DNA of 64,000 bases. Origin: DATLFA01 sp039915945 (GTDB lineage: Bacteria; Actinomycetota; Acidimicrobiia; Acidimicrobiales; WLNW01). The notes below the pieces were generated by a model that was not told the origin of the DNA, ran no database searches, and worked only from the letters and a program-made list of their open reading frames with translations. Within the stretch, counting starts at the first letter, position 1, and each line of letters begins with the position of its first letter. The stretch is taken from assembly GCA_039915945.1 (NCBI GenBank), contig JBDSMH010000056.1, positions 1 through 64,000 on the forward strand, read 5' to 3'. Below, piece by piece: positions 55,884 to 63,216 of this stretch. Position numbers and translations under genes: made by a program.

Positions 55884-57071
55884 CTACTTCTTCTTCAAGG
55901 CCTCGTCGATGGTGGTGCGCAAGGCGCTCTGCCCGACGAGCAGTTGCATATCGACCGGCTTGTCCGGCGCAGCCTCGTAGACCCTCAGATCCACGTCCGC
56001 GTCCGTGGGCGAGTTTTGCGCCAGCGCGACGAAGGCCCGATACACGCGCGCCGGCAGGTACTTGGGGTCGAGTCGCACCGCGGTATCGAGGCCGTCCCGG
56101 CCGATCGCGAGTTGTTGCTTGCCTTCCACGCTCTTGCCGGAGTCGATGAGCTGTTGCCCGATGCGGCCGTTGATCCACCCCCGGGTCGCGAGTGCCTTCA
56201 CGTCATTCGCATTAGAAACCAACACGAGGTCCAGCAATTTCAGCGAATCGAGGACGCGGCCGTCTTCGGCGATTTGATCCGCGGCGAGGCGGACTTCTTC
56301 CGCGGTGAACCCACTCGCGGCGAGGGTAGGAGGACTGGCGACGAGCAGTTTGGGTGCGACCAGTGCGGCAACGATGCGTTCTTGCAAGCGCGACCCCACG
56401 AGCAACTGAACGACGTCGGGCGGCGCGCTCGCGACGTCGATCGCCTTGTACTCAGCATAGGCGTCAGGCCACTTGCTGTCGCGCGTAAACATGATCGCCC
56501 GGAACACGTGCGCATCGGGGAACTCGGCGTCGATCTCGACTGCCGCGTCGAGATCGGCCCACGCCCGTGTGAGGTCGTCGGTCTGGAAGTACAGCCATCC
56601 GCGATACGTGAGCGCCCGCACATTCGAGGGCTGGCTACCGAGCGCCTTCGTATACGCGCCGATGGCTTCCTCGAGCTTGTCCTCGCTCATCAGTTGATCG
56701 GCGCGGGCGATGTTCTCCGACGCCCCTCCCGCGGGATCACCGCTGGCGACCGACCCCGCGTCGCGCCGCCCCGAAGTCAGTGCCACCCCGACGCCGGCCA
56801 GCACCGCGAACGCAACGATGCCGACGGTCCACAACACGATGCGGCGCTTGGGGCCGGCCGGCTCTGTCTGCAGCGCAACGTGGGTATCGAGCGAGCGCAA
56901 CACGGCCGCGGCGCGCACGGTGTAGTCGTCGCGCAGCGCCACGTAGTCGGTTTCGTCGATGTCCCCCGCGTCGTGCTCACGTTCGAGGTCGTCGAGCGAG
57001 CGCAGCAAGAAGTCGCGCTGCTCTTCGAGCGGCGCGCGGTCGGCGTCGGGGACGCGGCGACCAGTGCTCAT
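55884..57071 (-). CDS. ccmI: CcmI-like cytochrome c biogenesis TPR protein
   Basis: A 395-residue protein. N-terminal LEEQRDFLLRSLDDLEREHDAGDIDETDY is the CcmI coiled segment, followed by one membrane helix (IVLWTVGIVAFAVLAGVGVAL) and TPR units (LEEAIGAYTKALGSQPSNVRALTYRG ...). CcmI chaperones apocytochrome c to the heme lyase. It is last in the operon and overlaps ccmH by 4 bases; ATG 57071 is chosen for that overlap. Confidence 0.85.
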   Translation of the reverse strand: MSTGRRVPDADRAPLEEQRDFLLRSLDDLEREHDAGDIDETDYVALRDDYTVRAAAVLRSLDTHVALQTEPAGPKRRIVLWTVGIVAFAVLAGVGVALTSGRRDAGSVASGDPAGGASENIARADQLMSEDKLEEAIGAYTKALGSQPSNVRALTYRGWLYFQTDDLTRAWADLDAAVEIDAEFPDAHVFRAIMFTRDSKWPDAYAEYKAIDVASAPPDVVQLLVGSRLQERIVAALVAPKLLVASPPTLAASGFTAEEVRLAADQIAEDGRVLDSLKLLDLVLVSNANDVKALATRGWINGRIGQQLIDSGKSVEGKQQLAIGRDGLDTAVRLDPKYLPARVYRAFVALAQNSPTDADVDLRVYEAAPDKPVDMQLLVGQSALRTTIDEALKKK

Positions 57072-57547
57072 GGGCGCGCCTTCGCCGCCAGCTTCGCCCG
57101 CGCGCGTTCGACCAACACGCGATCCGCGTCGCTTGCCTCGGCGACTTCGGCGAGGTGCCAGCGCCGAAAGACGACGACCAGCCCGGCGATTGCGGTGATC
57201 AACGCCACGACCGGTGTGATCCACACCAGACCGACGACGCCGGTGGCTCGCGGTTTGAGGCTGATCGACTCGTTGAAGCGTCCGATGAGATAGTCGGTGA
57301 TCTGCGCGTTGGTCTGGCCTTGGTCGACGCGCTTCGCGATCTCGGAACGGATCGCAACCGCTGTCGCGCTATCACTCTGCGCCACCGATTGCCCTTCGCA
57401 GACGGGGCAGGCGAATTGCTCCGAGAGATCGAGCGAGCGTTCGGCGTTGCTCGGCTGATCGTGGTGACTCAACGTCGCGATCGTCAACGCGACGACGACG
57501 ACCGTCAACGCACCGACCCAACCGATCGCGCGCCAGCGAGGATTCAT
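57068..57547 (-). CDS. ccmH: CcmH cytochrome c maturation thioreductase
   Basis: A 159-residue membrane protein: N-terminal helix, the CPVC motif (Cys47, Cys50 in FACPVCEGQSVAQSDS), a C-terminal membrane helix (GLVWITPVVALITAIAGLVVVF). It keeps the CxxCH cysteines of apocytochrome c reduced. It overlaps ccmG and ccmI by 4 bases each. Confidence 0.95.
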   Translation of the reverse strand: MNPRWRAIGWVGALTVVVVALTIATLSHHDQPSNAERSLDLSEQFACPVCEGQSVAQSDSATAVAIRSEIAKRVDQGQTNAQITDYLIGRFNESISLKPRATGVVGLVWITPVVALITAIAGLVVVFRRWHLAEVAEASDADRVLVERARAKLAAKARP

Positions 57548-58155
57548 CGCGTCGTCGCCGTCGTCGGGGACGGCACCGTGCTCGCCGGCGGCGCCGTGTA
57601 TTTGTCGATCAACGCATCGAGTCCTTCGGCGGTGACTCCGCCGATCAACTTGGCGACGACTACACCCGAGGGCGACACCACGAACGTCTCGGGCACTTTG
57701 ATGACGCCGTAGCCCACGGCGATGCTGTTGGTGTCGGCCGACAGCACCGGCCAGTCACCGCCACGTTTCTCGAAGAACTGGCGCACGGCCGTCGGCGAAT
57801 CCGAGAAGGCAACGCTGACCACGGTGGCGTCACGCGCGCTGCGGTGCGCTTCTTGGAATGTCACCAGCTCGGGATGTTCCTGGATGCACGGCGTACACCA
57901 TGAACCGAAGAAATTGACGATCACCCACTCGCCCCGCACGCGGTCGAGCGAGAACTGTTCGTTCTTCAGGGTGACGCCCTCGACCGGCGGTGCCTGTTTG
58001 CCCACGAGTGGGCTCTTGGCCAGCCGCTCGCCCGCGGGGTCGCGCGTGGCGAGCAGGATCACCAACAACAACATGACGACCGCGACCGGGATCGCGACGA
58101 GCGGTGCGATTCGCCGGTGCCGCACCGGAGCCGAGTCGGCGGCGGGAGCGTTCAT
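57544..58155 (-). CDS. ccmG: CcmG/DsbE thiol-disulfide oxidoreductase
   Basis: A 203-residue anchored thioredoxin-fold protein: one N-terminal helix, then FFGSWCTPC (Cys87, Cys90) and VKVPETFVV-type cis-Pro segment VIKVPETF. It reduces apocytochrome c in the extracytoplasmic space. A Pro/Thr-rich C-terminal tail (PPASTVPSPTTATTR) is unusual. It overlaps ccmF and ccmH. Confidence 0.92.
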   Translation of the reverse strand: MNAPAADSAPVRHRRIAPLVAIPVAVVMLLLVILLATRDPAGERLAKSPLVGKQAPPVEGVTLKNEQFSLDRVRGEWVIVNFFGSWCTPCIQEHPELVTFQEAHRSARDATVVSVAFSDSPTAVRQFFEKRGGDWPVLSADTNSIAVGYGVIKVPETFVVSPSGVVVAKLIGGVTAEGLDALIDKYTAPPASTVPSPTTATTR

Positions 58156-60152
58156 CGTGCGGCCGCCGCAACATCGCCTTCGCGCACGTCTTCATAGACG
58201 CGCGCGGACACCGGCATCGTGGGTACCCGTCGCCGTCCGGGGAACGCCGCCAGCACTGTGCCGAGGGCCATGATGATCCCTCCGATCCACAACCAGACGA
58301 TGAGCGGCCGCACGATGACGCGCAAAGTGATCGGGTCACCGGCCACTTCGGGTAAGTCCAAGATCTGGAGGTAGACATCGTCCTTCCAGGACGTGCGTAC
58401 CGACGGCGTGCCGATCGGTTGCCCGAAACCGGGGAAGGTCGACAACGCGGGCTCATAGACCTGGCCTCCGTCGATCGCGATCTGCGCGCGCGTCACCGTC
58501 TTGTCCTGCTCCTCGACCGTGGTCACCGACACGAAGGTGACGGTATGGCCGCCGACCGTGGCTGTCTGATCCTGCGGCAAGATCAGCTCTTGCTGGTGCG
58601 TGTAGCTCGAACTCGCGGCGAGCGCGACGGCGATGACCACCACACCGAGATGCACGATCATCCCACCGTTGGTGCGTCCGACCAGTCCCCGCCAGCCCTG
58701 GCGCCGGGTCGCGAGCACGATCTGGCGCGCGGCCGCGCCGGCCGCGAATCCGCCGAGGCCGAATGCCAGCACCGGCGCGAACCCGCGGGCACCGATGACG
58801 ATCGCCAACACGAGCGCGCCGGCGGCGGACCACGCCGGCCAGAACAGTCGGTGCGACAGCAACTCGGTCGACGCCTTGCGCCAGGGCAACACGGGCGCGA
58901 TCGCCATGAGGAAGAGCAGCACCAGGCCGATGGGCATCGTCATACGGTCGAAGTACGGACGTCCGACGAATATGCGGCGATCTTGCAGCGCTTCGATGAT
59001 CAACGGGAACACGGTGCCAAGCAGCACGACGAACGCGAACGCGGCGAAGAAGACGTTGTTGGCCAAGAACGCGCCTTCGCGCGACAGCGGGGAATCGATG
59101 CGCCCCGGAGCGCGCAACGCATCACCGCGCCACGCGACGAGCCCGATCGTCAACGCCACGATGACACCGAAGAACGTCAGCAGGATCGGACCGATGGTCG
59201 AATTGCTGAAAGCGTGCACGGACACGACGACGCCCGAACGTGTGAGGAAGGTACCGAGGATGGTGAGTGAGAACGTCGCGCAGACCAACGAGAGGTTCCA
59301 CACGCGCAACATGCCACGCCGCTCCTGCACCATGACCGAATGGAGATACGCGGTACCGGTGAGCCACGGTAGGAACGACGCGTTCTCGACGGGATCCCAC
59401 GCCCAATAGCCGCCCCAACCGAGCACTTCGTAGCTCCACCACGCGCCGAGCAGGATGCCCAGAGTGAGGAAGCCCCACGCGAAGAGCGTCCATCGGCGCG
59501 TCTCGAGCAACCAACCTTCTCCGACGCGACCAGTGATCAGCGCCGCGAACGCGAACGCGAACGGCACGGTGAACCCGACGTAGCCGAGGTAGAGCATCGG
59601 TGGGTGGAACGCCACCAGGATGTGATTCTGCAGGATGGGGTTGGGCCCCGGGCCGTCGAATCCGGGTGGTGGATCGAATGTCTTGAACGGATTCGTCGGC
59701 CCCGTCATGAGGAAGAAGAAGAACGCGGTGACGACGAACAGCACCAGCAGGGCCCACGCAAACATCGGGTCGGTGATGCGGTTGCGGAACTTGCGGGCGA
59801 TGACCGCGACGTAGCCGCACAAGATCAACGTCCACAAGATGATCGAGCCCTCGAGGGACGACCACAGCGACGTGAAGTTGAAGAACGGTCGGGTCTTGCT
59901 GCTGCCGACCTGCGCAACGTAGGCCGACGTGAAGTCACGGGTGATGAGCGCCCGCTCCATGATGGCGAAGATCAGCACCGCCATCGCCAAGGTGACCCAC
60001 GCATAGCGGCGGCCGAGCCGCATGTAGGGCATCGACAGATGCGGCGAGGACACCCGCGCAGCGCTGCGTAACGCGTAGGCGATCGTGCCGATACCCATCA
60101 ACGACGCGACGAAGCCGACGAGAACCGCGGTGTAGCCGATCGTCGTGTTCAC
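58152..60152 (-). CDS. ccmF: CcmF heme lyase
   Basis: A 666-residue protein with about 14 membrane helices. The tryptophan-rich WWD domain is WWSYEVLGWGGYWAWDPVEN, with flanking His residues in HPPMLYLGYVG and LHSVMVQER. CcmF joins heme to cytochrome c in System I. GTG 60152 is 4 bases after the ccmE stop; a longer frame up to 60413 would run into ccmE and is rejected. Confidence 0.95.
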   Translation of the reverse strand: MNTTIGYTAVLVGFVASLMGIGTIAYALRSAARVSSPHLSMPYMRLGRRYAWVTLAMAVLIFAIMERALITRDFTSAYVAQVGSSKTRPFFNFTSLWSSLEGSIILWTLILCGYVAVIARKFRNRITDPMFAWALLVLFVVTAFFFFLMTGPTNPFKTFDPPPGFDGPGPNPILQNHILVAFHPPMLYLGYVGFTVPFAFAFAALITGRVGEGWLLETRRWTLFAWGFLTLGILLGAWWSYEVLGWGGYWAWDPVENASFLPWLTGTAYLHSVMVQERRGMLRVWNLSLVCATFSLTILGTFLTRSGVVVSVHAFSNSTIGPILLTFFGVIVALTIGLVAWRGDALRAPGRIDSPLSREGAFLANNVFFAAFAFVVLLGTVFPLIIEALQDRRIFVGRPYFDRMTMPIGLVLLFLMAIAPVLPWRKASTELLSHRLFWPAWSAAGALVLAIVIGARGFAPVLAFGLGGFAAGAAARQIVLATRRQGWRGLVGRTNGGMIVHLGVVVIAVALAASSSYTHQQELILPQDQTATVGGHTVTFVSVTTVEEQDKTVTRAQIAIDGGQVYEPALSTFPGFGQPIGTPSVRTSWKDDVYLQILDLPEVAGDPITLRVIVRPLIVWLWIGGIIMALGTVLAAFPGRRRVPTMPVSARVYEDVREGDVAAAAR

Positions 60153-60156
60153 CGGA

Positions 60157-60711
60157 TCACGTGCCTGCTGCGCTCGCCGCGCAGGCGCGATTTTCTCCGC
60201 CGGCCTCGGCTTCGGTGAGGCGGTCTTGTTTCTTCGCCGAATAGTCGCTGTCGTGCTTGCTGTACATGCGATCGCTGGCGAAATACCAACCGTCGTCGGC
60301 CGCACACGTGATCTTGGTGTCGTCGGTCGCGCCGGGCGGACTGCCCTGTGTCCATCGGCCTTCGAGCACGACCGGCACACCCGGCTTGAACAGCGGCGCA
60401 GCATCACCGACATGGACGACGTCGGCGTGAACGCCGTTGAAGACGATCGTGAAACGCACCGCGCTGGCTCGTTCGAGTTCGGTACGGGCGACCGAGCCTT
60501 CGACCACGGTGCCCTGCACCTGGAAGCGCTTGGTGCCCAATTCGTCGCGATCGCGAACGGCTTCGTCGGCGTTCTTGAAGAACAACGATGCGTTGCCGAG
60601 GGCGTTGGCGAACAACGCGATGATCGCCACGCCGATCACGGCGACGAGTAGGCCCGGCAGCAATCGGCGGCGCCGTGCCGGGGCCACCTCGCGTGGTGTG
60701 AGATCGCTCAC
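60157..60711 (-). CDS. ccmE: CcmE heme chaperone
   Basis: A 184-residue anchored OB-fold protein. The covalent heme ligand motif HxxxY is His153-Tyr157 in YSKHDSDYSA, the bacterial form rather than the archaeal CxxxY. N-terminal membrane helix at about 15-38. GTG 60711 overlaps the ccmD stop by 4 bases. Confidence 0.9.
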   Translation of the reverse strand: MSDLTPREVAPARRRRLLPGLLVAVIGVAIIALFANALGNASLFFKNADEAVRDRDELGTKRFQVQGTVVEGSVARTELERASAVRFTIVFNGVHADVVHVGDAAPLFKPGVPVVLEGRWTQGSPPGATDDTKITCAADDGWYFASDRMYSKHDSDYSAKKQDRLTEAEAGGENRACAASAAGT

Positions 60712-60860
60712 GTGTCACCCTCGGTGCTCATCCATCGACGCCGTTCGGTCGGAACACGTCGCGTCAACGTGCGCCCCCGTTGCACGAGGCGGACCGCATA
60801 GATGGCGACAGAGCCGAACACGAGTGCCCACGACGCGATGATGTAACCGAGGCCGTTCAT
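60708..60860 (-). CDS. ccmD: CcmD-like small membrane protein
   Basis: A 50-residue protein, MNGLGYIIASWALVFGSVAI..., with one membrane helix (residues 4-24), then a basic cytoplasmic tail ending ERRRWMSTEGDT. It lies in the ccmC-ccmE interval where ccmD belongs and overlaps both neighbours by 4 bases (ATGA and GTGA types). Length and topology match CcmD, which helps holo-CcmE leave CcmABC. Confidence 0.85.
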   Translation of the reverse strand: MNGLGYIIASWALVFGSVAIYAVRLVQRGRTLTRRVPTERRRWMSTEGDT

Positions 60861-61645
60861 GGTCGCACCTCGGCCGCGCCCAGTGTCCGCTCCGCTTTGA
60901 CGCGACTCTCGGCGCGCCGTTCGATCAAGGCTTGCTCGAGGCCGCGCTGTTCGGTCTCATTTTCGAGCCATGCGATGCGGAACCGATGCAGCAGCATCCA
61001 CGCGAAGATGACGGTGAAGACGACAACGCCGAAGAGCAACGCGACGAGTTGCAGGTTGTCGAGTTTGGTGTCGCCCAGCGTGACGGTGTCTTTCTGATGC
61101 AGCGTGCGATTGGACCACCACACGACCGACATACGCACGACCGGGATGTTGCCCGCCGCGATCAGACCCACGATCGCCGCCCGCTTGGATCGCTGCGTCG
61201 GGTCACCGTCGACATGACGCAGCGCGAGATAGCCGACGTACATCAACAGCAGTACCAGCGTCGTCACGATGCGGGCGTCACCCCAGCGCCAGTAGGTACC
61301 CCATGTGGGTCGACCCCACAGCGACCCTGTCGCGAGTGCGAGTGCGCAGAACAACACGCCGATCTCGGCCGACGCGCCGGCGATGAGGTCCCACCACACG
61401 GACCTCTTCCACAGGAACATCGCCGAGCCGATGGCGGTGAGGATGAACGCCATGTAGGCCAGCCACGCCGACGGCACGTGTACGTACATGATGCGCACGA
61501 GGTCGCCCATGTCGCTGTCCTCGGGTGACCACCAGAGGCCCATCAAACCCAGGAACACGACGCCGACGAGCGACAGCCCGCCGAGGACTCGAGTGCCGCG
61601 CGACGACGTATTACGGAACTCGTGCCGCTCGCCCAGGGTCTTCAC
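60857..61645 (-). CDS. ccmC: CcmC heme exporter/handler
   Basis: A 262-residue six-helix protein. The WWD segment is RPTWGTYWRWGDARIVTTL, flanked by His in YVHVPSAWLAYM and in NRTLHQKDTVT. CcmC loads heme onto CcmE. GTG 61645 overlaps the ccmB stop by 4 bases. Confidence 0.95.
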   Translation of the reverse strand: MKTLGERHEFRNTSSRGTRVLGGLSLVGVVFLGLMGLWWSPEDSDMGDLVRIMYVHVPSAWLAYMAFILTAIGSAMFLWKRSVWWDLIAGASAEIGVLFCALALATGSLWGRPTWGTYWRWGDARIVTTLVLLLMYVGYLALRHVDGDPTQRSKRAAIVGLIAAGNIPVVRMSVVWWSNRTLHQKDTVTLGDTKLDNLQLVALLFGVVVFTVIFAWMLLHRFRIAWLENETEQRGLEQALIERRAESRVKAERTLGAAEVRP

Positions 61646-62310
61646 GATTCCTCCAACAGCGTGCCGAACGCCAACGCACCGAACGCGGTATAGACGACTG
61701 CGGTGAGCGTCAAGAGCACGAGCCAACTCCACCCATTGACCGCCGCTTCGCCGAGCGCATCCTCGAACGCGCGCGTCGCAGCAATGAGTACCGGCGCCAG
61801 CACCGGCAACAACAACAAGGGCAAGATGGTCTCGCGCACCCTGAGGCTTGCCGCGAGCACGCCGTAGATCGTACCGGCCGATGCGACCGCGATGGTCGCG
61901 ACAACCGCAGTGAGTCCGAGGAGCCCGGGCGAGTGGATCGAGCCGCCGTAGAGCACCGCAACGACGAAGCCGAGCACCACCTCGAGCACGAGCAATTCGA
62001 TGACGAGGGCGGCGGCTTTGCCGAGGAAGATGGCGATGGGGTCGAGGCCCGAGAGCCGCAACGCATCGCGATTGTCGTTGACCGACTCGACGGTGAAGGA
62101 CCGCTGCACCGCCAGGATCGCCGTGAACACGACGGCCACCCAGAACAGACCGGCCGTGAACGTGCGCAGCGCCGCGCTGTCGCCTTCGAGCGCGAACCCG
62201 AACAACACCAACACGGTCACCGCGAACGGTGCGATCTGCGTGAGCCCGACGCGCGAACGTCGCTCGATGCGCAGGTCCTTGCCGGTAACGAGCGTGATCT
62301 CACCCCACAC
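61642..62310 (-). CDS. ccmB: CcmB ABC permease
   Basis: A 222-residue, six-helix permease (GEITLVTGKDLRIERRSR, LRLSGLDPIAIFLGKAAA, VRETILPLLLLPVLAPVLIA). GTG 62310 is 11 bases upstream of the ccmA stop position, and the family start agrees. A longer in-frame extension would translate the ccmA tail repeats and is rejected. Confidence 0.92.
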   Translation of the reverse strand: MWGEITLVTGKDLRIERRSRVGLTQIAPFAVTVLVLFGFALEGDSAALRTFTAGLFWVAVVFTAILAVQRSFTVESVNDNRDALRLSGLDPIAIFLGKAAALVIELLVLEVVLGFVVAVLYGGSIHSPGLLGLTAVVATIAVASAGTIYGVLAASLRVRETILPLLLLPVLAPVLIAATRAFEDALGEAAVNGWSWLVLLTLTAVVYTAFGALAFGTLLEES

Positions 62311-63013
62311 TGGCCACTCCCGGTGCTTGTACTCGCTCCGCTCCTGGCTCCTGTACTCGCTCCGCTCCTGTGTCGGCCACCACCATGCCGCCGGCAATGG
62401 TGATCGAACGGGGGGCCATCGCCCGGGCCCGCTCGAGTTCGTGCGACGCGACCATGACAGTCGCGCCGCCGGCGGTGGCGTCGCGGACGAGTTGGTCGAC
62501 GGTGTCGCGGCCGTCCTGGTCGAGCCCGGCGTGCGGTTCGTCGAGCAGCCAGAGTTGCGGGCGCCGGGCCACGACCGCGGCAATCGAGACGCGCCGTTTC
62601 TGTCCGGCCGACATCGAGCCCACCGCAAGGTCGCGCAAGCGCCCCTCGATCCCCATCCGCACCAGCGCGTTCAGCGCCGAATCGTCGTCGACGCCGGCGG
62701 CGCGGGCCCAAAATCGGGTGTTCTCCCACGCGGTGAGCTCGTCGTAGAGGAAGCTGGCGTGACCGATGAGCCCGACCACCCGGCGCACGGCACGGCGGTC
62801 GGCGCTGCGGGTCAGGTCGTAGTCGAGCACCTTCGCGTCGCCGGAATGCAGCGGTACCAGGCCCGCGCAAACCCGCAGCAGGGTCGTCTTGCCGGCACCG
62901 TTGGGGCCCTGCAGAAGGACGGCCTCGCCAGGGGCGACGTCGAGATCGAGACCAGCCAACGCAGGAAAGCGGCCGGCGAGCGCGACCGCGTTGCGCAAGC
63001 GGACGACGGACAC
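62300..63013 (-). CDS. ccmA: CcmA ABC ATPase
   Basis: A 237-residue ATPase: Walker A QGPNGAGKTTL, signature SMSAGQKRRVSIA, Walker B LWLLDEPHAGLD. With CcmB it powers release of holo-CcmE. GTG 63013 is chosen because TACCCT lies 6 bases upstream and it fits the family start. The C-terminal tail has two near-identical GAERVQ-type units encoded by a 19-base repeat. It is the first gene of the ccm operon. Confidence 0.93.
   Translation of the reverse strand: MSVVRLRNAVALAGRFPALAGLDLDVAPGEAVLLQGPNGAGKTTLLRVCAGLVPLHSGDAKVLDYDLTRSADRRAVRRVVGLIGHASFLYDELTAWENTRFWARAAGVDDDSALNALVRMGIEGRLRDLAVGSMSAGQKRRVSIAAVVARRPQLWLLDEPHAGLDQDGRDTVDQLVRDATAGGATVMVASHELERARAMAPRSITIAGGMVVADTGAERVQEPGAERVQAPGVASVG
62328..62370. 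repeat. Two 19-bp direct repeats with 24-base period
   Basis: TGTACTCGCTCCGCTCCTG at 62328-62346 and exactly again at 62352-62370. They lie in the 3' end of ccmA and add GAERVQEP / GAERVQAP to its tail. The 24-base period matches the hairpin pair at 13926-13966. Confidence 0.8.
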
Positions 63014-63019
63014 CGCGCG

Positions 63020-63025
63020 AGGGTA
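63020..63025 (-). promoter_or_regulatory. -10-like element of the ccm operon
   Basis: TACCCT on the minus strand, 6 bases before GTG 63013. It supports that start over the longer one at 63049. Confidence 0.4.
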
Positions 63026-63059
63026 CCGACGCAGCCCACCGACGGCCAAGCGCGGACCA

Positions 63060-63114
63060 GGCCCGAGCGGCCCTCAGAGCGGGAGGCCCAGGCCCGAGCG
63101 GCCCTCAGAGCGGG
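63060..63114 (-). repeat. Two identical copies of the dispersed GC-rich repeat
   Basis: Minus strand copies at 63083-63060 and 63114-63091, each CCCGCTCTGAGGG then CCGCTCGGGCC, period 31 bases. They lie between the divergent ccm operon and sortase gene and are the two best copies in the window. Confidence 0.8.
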
Positions 63115-63216
63115 GGGTTCGGGCCCTGGCGGTATGCCCCCGCTTGGATCCGTGGGGCCGATACGGTCATAGCACCGTTCCGCCGTGACCCCGAGAGCCC
63201 CGGAGCGGCACCTCCC

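Noticed and set aside
55671..57293. 540-codon plus-strand frame opposite ccmI and ccmH
   Set aside because: Antisense shadow of clear ccm genes; no start context or motif.
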